Positions 46,205 through 59,296 of a stretch of DNA of 64,000 bases are shown here, one piece after another (within the stretch, counting starts at the first letter, position 1; the number at the start of each line of letters is the position of its first letter). Origin of the DNA: Microplitis mediator (lineage: Eukaryota; Arthropoda; Insecta; Hymenoptera; Braconidae). Location of the stretch: contig NC_079976.1 of the NCBI RefSeq assembly GCF_029852145.1, forward strand, positions 7,750,001-7,814,000, given 5' to 3'. Both the position numbers and the translations under genes were made by a program. Below the pieces are notes generated by a model. That model made no database searches. It worked only from the letters and a program-made list of their open reading frames with translations, and was not told the origin of the DNA.

Positions 46205-46251
<47 letters not shown>

Positions 46252-46478
46252 GAATTATATTATTTGATTAATCATCTCGATTAAACCGGTATTATCTAAT
46301 GAAACGTATAATTATTTTAATTACAGTTAATTTATCAAAAAATTAAAAAAAAGTTTAATAATAAAATAAAATAAAAAAATATATACGAAGTAACGTTAAT
46401 TAAAATTTTATGACGAATAATACATTAATTTAATTTAATATTCTTATATAATGCGAAGGTTAAATAATAAATTTTTAT

Positions 46479-46535
<57 letters not shown>

Positions 46536-46622
46536 TTTTTTTCTGCAATTAGCTTATATAAATTAATTAATTTATTTTTCACGATCACAATTATAAGTAG
46601 AATTAATGGTTACAATAAATAA

Positions 46623-46700
<78 letters not shown>

Positions 46701-47740
46701 GTTATGATGATGATAATGATGATGTTGAAAATAATATTTCATTCTATTTCTTTGACATCCTACCCACGTATTTAATACGTTATAATTGATTAAATTGTTG
46801 AATCATCGACCTTGTAATTAATAAAGGTATTTATTGTTATTTAATTGAAACAATTGATTTTTTATCATTATTATCATTAAACATTTATAAAATAATAAAC
46901 GGAAATAAGCAATAGTTTATTTTTACTATTATTATTTTTTTCTTCTATATTACGCCTCAATCCATATTTATGATGATTGAGAATTATTTTTGACGTTTAT
47001 TAATAACGTTAATGAATTATTAAATGAAGAAGGAAGAGTGGAAAAAAAAATATATGAATAATAAATTAGATATATATTAATTATTTATCAATTTCTTATC
47101 TTATATTTATAATAAAATAAAATGGTTTAAATTTGATTTAAATAATTATCCCGCGCGTCATTGGGCGGCTACGAAATAGCAGGAAAAAAATAAAATAAAT
47201 AAAAGAAAAAAAAGCAAAGACGACGGAGAAAATAGCGAAGCCCTCGTTAAAATATCAGCCATTCTACAACCGACGAATATATTTTAATATTTCAGAATAC
47301 ATTAAACTTTATCGTTCGCTCCCTTGCCTCCCTTGCTTCCCTCGTCTGTCTCGTCGCTCTTTTACTTTTCCCTGTGACCTCGATGCATCGTCCAAGTGTC
47401 GCAAAGTATAAAATAGAAAAAAATTAAACAGATGTCTATTGAAAAATTTACAATATCATCTAAAACTTTAAACTACCTACTGTAATTAAAAACCCTACAT
47501 TATAATTATTTATTCAATTTCATGTTTACACGCCTTCTGATATGCACACAAGTTATAAATGATATTTATTTTACCAATGTACATTATTGTTTATTTTTAA
47601 TTTTTTTTTTTTTAACTTTCAATTTTTAAAAAATAATTATTCCACAAATATTACGATAAAAATTACGAATATCCAGAAAAAAATCCGTGAAAATAAAAAA
47701 TTAATAATAATCACAGTAAGCCATAGAAATAGGAAGTTTG
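45701..47740. other. Microsatellite-rich stretch and unique island
   Basis: (TA)n at 46209-46248 and 46481-46532, (ATT)n at 46624-46700. GC-richer patches at 46010-46190 and 47150-47400 without coding signal. Confidence 0.45.
46624..46700. repeat. (ATT)n microsatellite, about 77 bp
   Basis: Perfect trinucleotide run followed by GATGATGATAATGATGATG interruptions. Confidence 0.97.
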
Positions 47741-47743
47741 TTA

Positions 47744-47870
47744 CACAGAAATAAAATGATTTTTTAGCGCAATAAATTTTCTGCATAGCGAATTGAAAAC
47801 AAAAATTTTCTCGGGTGAAAAAAAAATTTTTTTTAATAAGAAAAAATTTCCGGTGCTAAGAAATTTCAAT
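47744..47870. mobile_element. CACAG-ended MITE (family 2), right end eroded
   Basis: CACAGAAATAAAATGATTTT after TA (47742-47743), with the family's TGAAAACAAAAATTTTCT and GTGCTAAGAAATTTC inner words. No clear CTGTG right end. Confidence 0.55.
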
Positions 47871-48002
47871 TGATCTTAAAGTTAATCCTCAACCCATCTG
47901 TACAATGAGCCATCACAGTGGTAGAAAATTACAAAATTGAACTTTTTTTTCCCATGTTATTTAAACGGAAAATAGAAAATCGCGATGAGACACCTGTTAA
48001 GA

Positions 48003-48214
48003 ATGTACCTGAAGATCCGAACTTTCACGCAACGAAAATGAAAATGATTCATGAAATTTGTGTCTGAAGGCGAATTTAAGGGTAGTGGGGGTGGCCTGTC
48101 ATTTTCGGGTGACGTGCGAAACATTTCCGAAGTCTAGATCCCGTAGATTTTTTACTTTTCATTTCTTTCTGCTTATTTTCGTTCCGCGAAAAACGTCCCG
48201 ATCTTCAGGTACAT
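48003..48214. mobile_element. Family 4 element with perfect 9-bp target duplication
   Basis: ATGTACCTGAAGATCCGAAC and CCCGATCTTCAGGTACAT are the inverted ends; body words (GGCCTGTCATTTTCGGGTGA, TCTAGATCCCGTAGATTTT) are inverse to the copy at 22148. Flanks CTGTTAAGA at 47994-48002 and 48215-48223 are identical. Confidence 0.92.
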
Positions 48215-48223
48215 CTGTTAAGA

Positions 48224-49339
48224 TTAAGGTTAAGGGCTCGAATTTTAACAGGCATCTTATTCTACCTTTCTGCAAGTACAGAAGCTTTTAGTGCATTGAA
48301 AAAAAAAGTTGCCCTAAAATGACACACCCTAGTACATATACAACTGTTTCAACCCGCGTTATTTTGGTCTGAATCTGAGCTTGCCCTTATCCAATACTGT
48401 TTTTAAAAGACACTTTTTCCTTGCCAGATTAGGTCCTAATACACTTCAACATTTACCGGAAGTACTTTTTAAGGCGAATAGCGAATTTTTTGTATACGAG
48501 AATCTACACGTGTTTGTTAGATCTCTTGCCAAAGGAAAGCGAGGAAGAAAAAAATAAAACCAAGTGTCACACAAGTGCTTACTTAAGTCCTTAACGAATA
48601 AAGACGGGGAAAAAAATTAATTTCGTAAAATTGTAACGAGAAAAAATAAGAATTGAAATAAAAATGAGTTTTTTTTTTAAATTTTAGTTCTTTCATTTCT
48701 TCTCCATACTTTAACAGATTTTTAGCTGTATATATGTGGGTATAAATGTATATTTAATATTTGGCGAAATTGTCTGAGACGTTTGATATCGTGAGAATCG
48801 AAGAAAGGCAGCCCCCAGTAGGACGAAGCAAGAATTTAAAGTAAACACCGTGGTTGGTACAGAGAAAGAGAGCTGAGAGTATAGAAAAGAGTAAGAAGTA
48901 GTTGGATAAATGAGAGAAAGAGAAAGAAATAGGGTAAAGGGGGGCACATAAGGGTGAGGGAATAGCCGCGAGGAGAAGTCTTCTGGTTAAAGTAATTACG
49001 CACCGCACCAGCTGCCGCGGACTTTAAATTATAGAAATTATAAAATACGCCAGGGAAAATGCGTCTTTATTTTTTTTTTCATTTAGTTTTTTTTTATTCA
49101 TTTATATTTTTTCTTTTACATTTCATTAAAAAAAAAACGCTGATTTTTTTTTTTACTCTTGCACAACTCCTTTAACTTAAAAAGTAATATCACGCTGAGG
49201 TTTAATTCATTTTTAAATATTACGGTAAAATTATTCACAACTTAATGAAATATATAAATAACTTAATTATTCAAAAATATATCAACTAGTACTTTAATTA
49301 TAAATATGATATATAATAATAAATTTTTATATTTTAATA
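48224..49339. other. Gene-free stretch with unique islands
   Basis: A mixed block at 48290-48560 contains ACCCTAGTACATATACAAC-like words with no recognised family. A purine-rich, GC-richer island spans 48740-49030. Its antisense frames (48711-49008) have no domain. Confidence 0.35.
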
Positions 49340-49817
49340 TCATCCCCCATGATAAAAATTTATTAAAAAAATATATCAAAAATACATAAATAATATATAA
49401 ATATGTATAAAATTTTCGGATATATTTTAAATGTATGAAAATATATTTCAAATATATAAAAAATATGATTATGAAAATATAACAAATATATTTTCAGTTT
49501 AACCAATCCCTCACGAAAAAATATATATCCCGGCAAAATAGTATATATCTGACATATATCTTTAGTATTGTCATATGTATGCTATTTTGCCGGCATATAT
49601 TTCCGGATATATCTTTTTCCGTGTGGGATAACATAAGAAAAAAAATATAATAAAATTATATATTCATTCATATATTTTTATATATTCTATGATATATTTT
49701 TAATATATTTAAATTACATTTAAAATATATACGAAAATCAGCCAAAAGTTATTTATTAAAAATATATGTTTGATACTTATTTTACATATATTTATATATT
49801 TTCTTTATGGGGGATGA
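49340..49817. mobile_element. ATATAT-rich foldback with TCATCCCCCAT ends
   Basis: TCATCCCCCATGATAAAAAT (left) and TCTTTATGGGGGATGA (right) are inverted ends around arms of TATATTT/AAATATA words. It encloses the smaller palindrome at 49512-49623. Confidence 0.65.
49512..49623. mobile_element. Nested CACGAAAAAAT palindromic element
   Basis: CACGAAAAAATATATATCCC and CGGCAAAATAG (left) pair with CTATTTTGCCGGC and GGATATATCTTTTTCCGTG (right). The end again has the CAC..GTG form of families 1 and 2. Confidence 0.65.
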
Positions 49818-51164
49818 ACATGCAGAAAAAAAAATTATAGAAATTTCACATTCTCAACCTTTTTGTCATTCAGGATAATTTTTTTTTTATCAATAAATTT
49901 TATTGCGATCTCTATTTCTGTTCCAGCAATAACTCGAGCAATAGCAATAATAATAAAAAAATAAAAGTAAAAGCAATGAAACTAATCTTAACAGTTAAGA
50001 CTAGCGCCATTTACTATCACTACTACTTGAGTAGTAGCGCCATACAATTTAAAACTTTTAATCTTAAATGTTGTTTTTGTTTATTTTTGGTAACCCCCAC
50101 TTGGATTTAAAAATTATCTCAACCTCAACCCCCGCATCGAGTACAGTACGCCACGCTCGACGAGATACTTTATTATAGATCTCTGTCCTTATTCATCGCG
50201 GGATTTCACCTAAAACTTTCTCACTCGGACCACAACATTACGAATCGCGGTATAAAGTGAGAGACGCGACTTACATATATACCGTCATAGCAGCATAGCA
50301 CACTACGGGGATATACTACCAGATGAGAGTGTAGTGGAACAACTCGCGTACTGCGCCCGACAACGCAGATGAGAGGGAAAGGAAACTGTTCAACAGACAG
50401 AGACAACAATATAATTGTATCTACATTATAATATACAAATAATAACAGTCAGAACGGCAGACCGACGCCAGTTGTACAGTCAATGCCAACAGTTTTTTTA
50501 CATTACTTCATATTATTGTATATACATATTCATTATTATTATTATTATTTAATTTATAAATTTAATATTTTATTTTTTAATTTTAATTATACAATTATTT
50601 TTTATTTTTGTTTTATTTGCTTGCTGGATTTATTTATTTTTCGTATCAGCACCGACTCTTTTTTTTTTTATTATTTTTTATTTTTATTGTCGTGGTAAAA
50701 AAGAGGAAATAAAAAATTTTTTAAATCTAATTATTTATTATTACTCGAGGGAATTACATATATGTATATATATCTCTTTATACTACGAAGATTTGAGTAT
50801 AAATTTTATTGTTGAAAACTTCGATAAAAAATTTTTGAATTTCCCGCGATATTTACATAAATTGTTTTATTTATTTCTATTAAACGTGAGTATGCTTATT
50901 ATCTGATAATGCACGGAGTTAACTCCGCTAACCGCAATCGTCATTGAAATTTGAAAAAAAAAAATTTGTTCTATATATTTACAATACCCAAATATATACT
51001 AATGAAATAAGAGATGTGTTTTTAGAAAATTTTCTAGTAATATCGGGTCAGAAATCGAATTTTTTTTAGAAATATGGGTCAGAAAAATGCGTTAGATTAA
51101 AATCTGAGATTTTCGATATTTTATAGTGAATTGCCAGTGAATTTACCAGCTTATTTTTAGCAAA
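49818..51164. other. Gene-free stretch with a promoter-like island
   Basis: At 49986-50043 TCTTAACAGTTAAGA is followed by two TAGCGCCAT words around ACTACTACTTGAGTAGTAG. The island 50110-50480 is clearly more GC-rich and contains GCGGTATAAAGTGAG (TATA at 50251). I see no downstream donor site. The rest is AT-rich. Confidence 0.35.
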
Positions 51165-51172
51165 ATTATGAG

Positions 51173-51594
51173 TAGGGACAAGATTTTCGCCTTAACTTCG
51201 AAATTAATGGTTCAAATGTTTAATATTACGGCGGAAATATTAGTCTCATAAGAAAACTTTTCAAACAAAAGTTGTAGGAAATTCATTTTTAAAAAAAAAG
51301 TGTCTCCTATGATTTTTTCATACGACCAATATTTTTATTATAATTCCAAAATTGAGATCCATAATGAATTATTGAAATTCTTATTCATTATGAAAATTTT
51401 AATTTTGAAATTACGGTGAAAATATTGGTTGTATAAAAAAATCATAAGAAACATTTTCTCTAGAAAATAAAATTTCCTACAACTTTTATTTGAAAAATTT
51501 TTTTATACGACCAATATTTCCACTGTAATTCCAAAATTTGACACCATTAACTATTAATTGTTATTTTTAAATAAAAGCAAAAATCCTGGTCTTA
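51173..51594. mobile_element. hAT-like MITE, copy B
   Basis: TAGGGACAAGATTTTCGCC and AAAAATCCTGGTCTTA are inverted ends; ATTATGAG flanks both sides (51165-51172, 51595-51602), a perfect 8-bp duplication. The body matches copy A (CAAAAGTTGTAGGAAATTCA, CGACCAATATTT). Confidence 0.88.
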
Positions 51595-51602
51595 ATTATG
51601 AG

Positions 51603-52756
51603 CTATTATAGGAACGAGAATTTTAAAAAATTTATACTTTTTTTTCGAGATTTTTTTTTAAAATAAATTTTAAATATAAATCATCAACTTCATCATAAAA
51701 AAAGTTATAGTGCTAAAAATTCCACTGCCGCCCAGTGAATCAGGCGGTGGTATTGCTGGTTTATATATATATATATACATATATATAAGTTGTTATGGAG
51801 TGTAAATATAGTTATTATTTAAAAGATAATTTTTTTTATTGAACGAATGAAAATACGCGGAATCGAAGTTTGTATGAAAGAAAAATAAGCAAGAGAGTAA
51901 AAGGGAAAGAGAAAGAGATAATAAATATAATAATAAAGAAATATATGTTTCTTCTCGTTTGCATGACATCCGTTTTAATCCCCACTCCTCTCACTAACTC
52001 GTTTACTCATTCTACATTCAGATGAATTTTTCGTTATCTCATGTCACAGCCAGATGCTATATACACATAAATATATATGTATACATACAAATATACTAAT
52101 TTTCCAACCCCTGTATATTATCTATACGTCATTACTTAAAATAATATATTACCAGACACAAAATTTTTTATATTAGATAATAATAATAATAATTTTTTTT
52201 TTTTAATTAACCCTCCGTTATATCACAACTGCAAAATCTATATCATGAAAATAATGACAGAGCAGGTGTGCTAACTTGGCACATTTACTTCCGGTTGTAA
52301 ATAAAAAAAACAATATTTTATAATACGTTCAGTGCGATTGTGAATTTAAATAAATGCTAAAGCAATAATAATAATGATATTAAAATAATATAAGAAATTA
52401 ATATATATGTTAAATAATATGATATATATAAATGAAACATGCAAACGATATACAACTTCTTGGAATGTAATGATTATACAAAGAAATAAAAGTAGAGCAA
52501 GAAAAAAAAAACACCCTGTATTTTACATAATTTGTTCTATAACTAATGTTCAAATTTTTTATAACAACGGAGTAGTAGTTTTAAATTTAAATCAATAATT
52601 TTTTAGTAATCATATATTATTTCATATAAGTATATATATGTCGATAAAAAATATGAGAAAATAAAATCTTTCGCGTTTCGAGAAATATTTTTTTATCAGG
52701 TAGTAAAAGAGAAGGGGGAAGGGGGTAATACCTGTAAGATTTTATGAACTGAAATT
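51603..52756. other. AT-rich gene-free stretch
   Basis: A small block CACTGCCGCCCAGTGAATCA at 51722-51741 is GC-rich and partly palindromic (CACTG..CAGTG). Otherwise A/T-rich, with a mixed patch at 51960-52080. Confidence 0.4.
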
Positions 52757-53535
52757 TCATGAGGCAAAATGGGACACCAGAAATTTGCAAACTGCGCAGA
52801 GTTAAGACTGAAGTCATGGGGTAAATTGAGCCTCTGAAAATTACAAAAAAGTTTACTCGAATGTTTGAATTAAAATTTTTAGAATTAATATGGAGAAAAT
52901 TTTTGCCAAATTAGACATTTGTGTTCGACAAAATTTATTTTTCAAAATTTTATGGTGGGATTATTTTTATCATCGGAAAAAAGTTTTATTTTTTGAGGGG
53001 GACAAATTTTTTTTGGCCACAAAAAGAAAATTAGGTACAAACTATTTACAGAATTTTTTTACAGCCGCCATTTTTCTCCAAATTTTGAATTTTTTTCATG
53101 ACTAGGTCACTCTACTACTGAATACTTCCGATGATATTGAAGTTAGCGGACGTCTAATAATTTTTGGATTTTCTTTTAGACGGTAAATTTAAAAAAAAAA
53201 AATTTGAAAAAATTGCACCTGTAGTTTTTTAAATTTTCTACATGTGCATATTTTTAGTTTTTATTTTTTTGTAATTAATTTGTTAAGAAAAAAAACCCGA
53301 AAATTTTTAATCGTCTTCTAACTTTAGGATCATATACTTCCGTGGAGATTAAAAGATAGTAAAATGCGATAAAAACAATTCATTTGTGTTTAATGTTTTA
53401 AGGGAGCCCATTTTACCCCAGATTTTTTTTTGTCTTGGTCACGATCTCAAGTCCTCAGTGGGGGTCTAAAAAAAATCCAACATAAATAATTATTCCCACT
53501 TTTATTTCGGGAGACCCGTTTTGTCCCCCACCCAA
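52757..53535. mobile_element. Family 6 foldback interrupted by family 5
   Basis: ATGAGGCAAAATGGGACACC at the left and GGAGACCCGTTTTGTCCCCC at the right are inverted repeats; GGGAGCCCATTTTACCCCAG lies inside the right arm. A family 5 element occupies 53131-53333. The frame at 52890-53105 reads an A/T-rich arm only. Confidence 0.65.
53131..53333. mobile_element. Family 5 element with perfect 9-bp target duplication
   Basis: ATGATATTGAAGTTAGCGGAC and TCTAACTTTAGGATCAT are the inverted ends; the flanks ATACTTCCG (53122-53130 and 53334-53342) are identical. Confidence 0.92.
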
Positions 53536-54597
53536 CCTACCCCTACTTATCTCCTTAAGCAAAAATATGTCAGTTTAATTTCAATTGAGAAAATGAATTT
53601 TTAGTTAAAAAATAAATTATCAAAATATTTTGTTCAGTGTAATAATAAAAAATTTTTATAATGACGTTTATGAGTGGATAAATTTTTTTGTTAAAACAAC
53701 ATAAAATAAGAAAAAAACATAATTAAATTATTTAGTATATTTTATGTTTATTTATAAAAAAAATATTATTTATTTTTACTCAACTCATAAACGTCATACC
53801 GGAATTTATTTATAATTATTTTCATTACATAAAACTAAAATATTTATTTAAATTTTATTCCTTAAGGCAATAAATTTATTTTGAAATAATAATAATTATT
53901 ATTTTAAAATAAAATTAATTTTTTATAATTCTCTTAGTTTTCTTTGGTCACAAAATATGACCGGCGCATTCACCTGTCTTATCTTTGGCTCACTTATCTC
54001 TTGTATCTCATAATAGTGGGCGCCGAGCGGTTGCTTTTTTTTTATTTAATTTTATCCGCGGTACGTTCACAGGTACACAAGCGATAATAATTATAATCAT
54101 AACAACGATATAATAAAAGAATTAAAATTTTTTAATCAATTTTTTTAAAAACATAAATATTAATTATTGTTGCACAAAAAAATAATAAATAAAATTTTAA
54201 TTATATAAATATTAAATTATACGGGAATTAAATTGGCTAAATAAAAAAAAAATATATATATATATATATATTCTCAGAATCCAATTATATATAATTATTA
54301 TTTTTAAGCCCGGTACGATGGGTTACAATTAAAAAATTTTTATTTATATTCCTGTTTCTTTTTTATTTTATTTCCCCCCTCTTTACTTCTCTCTCTCTTT
54401 CTCTGTTGTTTTACTGTCCAATAAATTGCGTCTTTAATGAAAAATAAAAGACAACAAAAACACATGGAATAAAAAAATGATTAAAAAAAATTTATATAAA
54501 AATAATATATCGGGATGTATGTGAATTCCCTTGGATTATTTCGACATGCGACAGCACATTCAATGGCTGGAAAAAGTCATTCCATAAAAATTGTTTG

Positions 54598-54636
<39 letters not shown>

Positions 54637-56125
54637 AAAATAGTAATAAAAATAAAAATAATCTAGAATAATAAAAGCGCGGATAAAAAAACGCGAGATC
54701 GAATGCAGTAGATGAACGAATTTTTTATAAATGTTGACGTTTTTGAGTATCTCATATTGGAACCTCGAGTACTTAACACCCACTACACACTACATGCACA
54801 CAAACACACACACACACACACACTAGCATCCAAATACAAACAATACATACAATATAAATATATAAAAAAAAAATATGACTTAATGTTAAATGAAAAAATA
54901 AATAATAATTATAGCGAACATATACATATGTATATATATATGTTTTTTTTTTTTAAGTAATAATGAAAAATAAAACATACATCATATATATTTTTATTTC
55001 ATTGTCTTTGTTATATGTATTATTTACAATTTAATAGCAATTGTACAGGCTATTATGCTTATCTCCCACCACAATTTATTATTTAATCATGCAACAGTGA
55101 TGTAAATGTTGGTTATGTATACAATATTATCTACTACGATCATACATTGAATTATTGAAACTCGATATGGAAGTGTATAAAAATATTTATCGTTATTACG
55201 TCAATAATTATTATACTATATACCTTATTCACTCTAGTCTAGACAATAACAATACATTTAAAAAATAATATATATATATATATGTTCATATATATTATTA
55301 TTATTATTATTGTTTGAAAATTAATTATTTATTTTAATTTATTGCTGAATAATTCCCGGCAATGTATAATTATTTATGAATACTAAACGTGTATATATTT
55401 GACTATAAATTAATGGAATATATTTAAATTAAAAAATGTAAAAAAAATATATATATATATAAATAAACAGAGATATAAATTATACAGGAGTTTAAAATAT
55501 ATATTTATATTTTATATATATACGACATGATTATTTACATTTGTCGAATCTTGGAAATTTTATCGTGCAATAAAAACATGGCACACACAAGACTTCCGAC
55601 GTGGGCGGCCGGGAGTAGTGAATGAAGAAATAGGGGAGGCAAGAGACGATATACTCGTGAGGAGGCAAAGGAGGAGGAAAGATGGAGAAGAATGAGCGAA
55701 GAAAAGGAAAGAGGAAGAGAAGGAAAGGAGGGTTTATAAGGGACAGGAGGCGACGCGGTGTGCGGGAGGTTTAGAATAAATAAAGCGATAAAATATAATA
55801 TTACAACGTATTGCGACTGGCTGGCGCGTTGCATTCCAGGGTGCATTGGCCTCGCAAATACTACTCAGTGGCTTGAGTACAACCAGCCGGCATGTCCGAC
55901 AAAACTATGGCTATGCGTATTCTGTGTACACAAACGGGGTCCTAATGTGTAATGTATGTCCATCGAAAAGTTATCTCTGTATGCACCGACTCACCCGCTG
56001 GCATCCGACAATTACTTTTACTCTCTTATTATTCTCTTGTACCGACACCGCCGACAGCCAAGGGCTCCATTTTTTCTTGGATTAATTAAGAAATGATTTT
56101 GGGCGACGCGAAAGAATAATAAGCC
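53536..56125. other. AT-rich stretch followed by a GC-richer island
   Basis: Poly(A) of 33 at 54602-54634, (CA)n near 54803-54822 and (TA)n tracts. The island 55560-56090 is GC-richer, purine-rich on plus at 55600-55770. A minus frame of 103 codons (55535-55846) is its S/L/P-rich antisense reading; no domain, not called. Confidence 0.4.
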
Positions 56126-56250
56126 CTACACTAGAAAAAACGGTCTAAGTCCACGCTACCCCGGTATAAAATTTGGAGAAGGTCATTATTGACCGAGTAT
56201 TCATACGAAAAATTTTAATTTTGAATATTGAAAATTTTACGCGGTAAAAA

Positions 56251-56466
56251 ATGTACCTGAAGATCGGAACGTTTTTCTTGCAACGAAAATAAAAATAATT
56301 CATGAAATTTATGTCTAAAGGCAAATTTAGGGGTAGTTGGGGGTGGCTTGTCATTTTCGGGTGACGTGCGAACCATTTCCGAAATCTAGATCCAGTAGAT
56401 TTTTTACTTTTCATTTCTTTTTTTTTATTTCCGTTCCGCGAAAAACGTTCCGATCTTCAGGTACAT
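56251..56466. mobile_element. Family 4 element
   Basis: ATGTACCTGAAGATCGGAAC and TTCCGATCTTCAGGTACAT are inverted ends. The body is inverted relative to the 22148 copy and in the same orientation as 48003. Flanks (GGTAAAAA, GTGAAAAA) are only partly alike. Confidence 0.85.
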
Positions 56467-56603
56467 GTGAAAAAAATGGTGTAAGTCCACGCTATCCTGG
56501 TGTTAAGGGTAACAGTGTTAAATTTCACCCTAAAGACGGTGTAAAATAACACCGATAGGTGTTAAAATTTTCCCTCATAGTCCGAGTTAATTTACTACTT
56601 ATG

Positions 56604-56833
56604 CAGGGTAGAAGTACCATTTGTGGCCAATGCTCCATTGTTGGACATTCAACACGTTATTTAAATTAATTAAGTATAAAATAAAATCTCCATTTTGATA
56701 GTGAGATAAGAGTATCTTTGAACACAATTTTAAAATTAATTATGCCATTGCGTCTTTTACAAGTTATTTTATTTTAATTTTTCAAGGTTCCAAAACTGGC
56801 CCTAAAGTGACCAAAAATGGTATCTCGACCCTA
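56604..56833. mobile_element. AGGGTAGA MITE, copy B
   Basis: CAGGGTAGAAGTACCATTTG and AAAATGGTATCTCGACCCTA are inverted ends; the body is the reverse orientation of 34768-35000 (shared GGACATT and TTTACAAGTTATTTTATTT-type words). Confidence 0.75.
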
Positions 56834-56935
56834 AACCATTTTAACACCGGAAAGAACACCGCTAAGAAGCATCACTATGCCGGTGTGTCGATTTCAACCC
56901 CGGCTTTCTTACGGTCTTAGTAATTTTGCGGTAGA

Positions 56936-59296
56936 GTAGAATTTATTTATTTTTTTTTTTCAAATTGAATTTGAGTATTAACTTATAGATAGACATACAC
57001 GTGTATGAAATTGCATCAAAGTCTATAGACGACGATATCAAGAACATATGGGCAGTACATTGTATCCTCAGACATTGGTATCTATATATATAGATACATA
57101 TATGTGTACATATGTGTATAAATGTATACCGAGAGTGAGAATACGATTTGAGCGTGCGCCACGTCGCGTGACTTCTATCCTCATCTTCTTTTCCCTTCAT
57201 TCTCTTTACCTACTCATCCTTCTCACGTCAACGAAGACTTCCGCCACGCACACGCGACATCGATTAAAGTACTAGAAATGATATAGAAATAAAATTAAAA
57301 AAAGGTACCAACTAAAAAAAAAAGACAAATAAACTAAGGGGTACTAAGTTATATAGCTTTTGTATTTACTTCCGCCATACTACTCTGAATAATTAATTAA
57401 ATAATCAATGAGTTAATGAGTTTGAATTAACGTACATTTTATCCCTCCGTAGAAACGAGCAAAGTTGGTATGCAGTAAGGGTTCGAAGGGAAGAAAGTAA
57501 AAAATAGAAAATACTGCAAATGTAATTGAGATTGAGATGAATAATTACGAATCGCGATTAAAAATGAAAATGTTTGTCTGTACTGCCGATCATCGAGAGA
57601 AGGATTTCGAGGTACAAAGGGGGAGGGGGAGGGTGTGGATCGAGAGTAGGGGTATTTATTCGTTCGATACGATTCATATATATGTTTATTATGAATGCAT
57701 ATGAGCAGGTTAGATTGTACGTTAGTGCCTTGTAATAAAATATTGTAATGGTGGCCTACTTCTACGGGCACACTACACTGCGCGCATAGTCCGTCGCGGT
57801 ATAATATCTCTCGCGGCATTCTTTACCTTCCACGTTATTTATTCTGCGACGTGGCACAATGGCGTCGTTGCCGGGTCGTATATGCAACAGAGAACAAAAA
57901 TATAAGAGAATAAGAGAAAGATATATATATAAATATATAAATATATATATATATATATGAACGGTTGACGGGGTGTGTCGAATGGAAGCGAGGCCGACGA
58001 GTGGGGCCCGAGGGGACCCCAAGCGACGACGACCATCAGTAATTTTCTTCGCTCATTTTCTTTCACTCTCTATCTATCTCTCAGAAACTCTCCCTCTTTC
58101 TCATTTTCTTTCACCTCTCTAATTTATCCCCCGTATAATTCCTCCCGATCCTGATAAAGAAATTAATTTTTTACCTTTTACCCTTGCACTTTATTATTAA
58201 TTTAAATACTCATTATTATACTTGAGAGTTTATTTATTAATTTTTTCTCTGTTTTTTTCTTGTAATATATATATATATATATATATAAATATAATATGAT
58301 TATACCCTCACTGAGCAATTCGTATTCATCAAGCATCTGCCTCTCGGATCGACCGGAGCATATCCATCTCAAGTCAATGTATATAAATAAAAGTTTATTT
58401 AAAGACGTTTGAACGAACGTTGGGGCCCGACTTAAGCGTAGGCATAAGTAGTATGTTATAAGCAAAGTAAAGTAAAGCTTGTATGTACAAGATATATATA
58501 TATATATATATTAAAACGCATGTAAAGAGTATAACACCAATGTTATTATATGTGACAGACATGTAAATATATATATATATGTATTTTTTTTTATTTATGG
58601 ATATATATATAAACAAGTGGAAGAAATTGTAAATTTATTTGCGCGTGCGTCGATCAAATGCCGGTGTGCGTTGCCCGCCAACTGAGTCTTGCTGTGTGTT
58701 GGGTTTATAGTTTATGTTATAAATTATTATTATCGTATTTCATACCCAGGGGAATAAGATTTATTAAAAGCCTAAGCATTAATACCCAACCCAGACGATA
58801 TTTTACACACGCATGCGCCGCGTGAAAGCGCGCCATTATAATTTTATTGTTCTTAACTCGAGTTTCTTTCTTCTTTTGTTTTGTCTCAAATAATTTTTTT
58901 ATTTTTTATTAACTATATTTATTTTAATTCACTCTTTATTTAAAGGTACTTTTTTTTTATTTTTAATATTATAATAATAATATGTACGATTACTATGGTA
59001 CGCGTTATAAAATGCGGGACTTTTATATCCAGAATGTCCCGCATTTTAAAATGAAATATGCACCATAAAAATTTATCACTTTGGTTTCATTGGTAGTCAT
59101 CAATATAATCATGACAATTACTATAAATTTATGAGAGGATCTATCAGTTAAATTTTTTATTTTAACAATAAAATATCCATTAAAATTATATATATATTTT
59201 TTTATTGCAAAAAAAAAAAATAGATTAGAAGAATCGATTTGATGTCGGTGTGGAAAATTAACCGAAATTTCATCATACATCGAAAAATATCGAAAA
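56936..59296. other. Unique GC-richer islands, no gene supported
   Basis: Mixed blocks at 57020-57270, 57440-58090, 58290-58450 and 58640-58860. The minus frame of 126 codons at 57439-57819 has ordinary composition but no recognised domain, and neighbouring frames contain translated TA tracts. (TA)n at 57935-57958, 58267-58286 and 58493-58510. These blocks are candidates for regulatory DNA or untranslated exons. Confidence 0.35.

Larger units (their letters stand above)
56129..56935. mobile_element. Composite repeat with two nested MITEs
   Basis: CACTAGAAAAAACGGTCTAAG after TA (56127-56128) opens a stretch whose words (TAAGTCCACGCTA, GGTGTTAA/TTAACACC, GGTGTAAAATAACACC) occur in both orientations. 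The phrase GTAAGTCCACGCTATCC at about 56480 repeats the left end. Family 4 (56251-56466) and an AGGGTAGA element (56604-56833) are inserted. The right end is approximate. Confidence 0.5.

Noticed and set aside
50249..50300. Promoter at the TATAAAG in the 50110-50480 island
   Set aside because: No donor site or initiator at the expected distance; left as a weak note within the island.
57439..57819. 126-codon minus-strand open frame with ordinary composition
   Set aside because: No family recognised and no exon signals seen; kept as unique DNA only. A protein search would decide.
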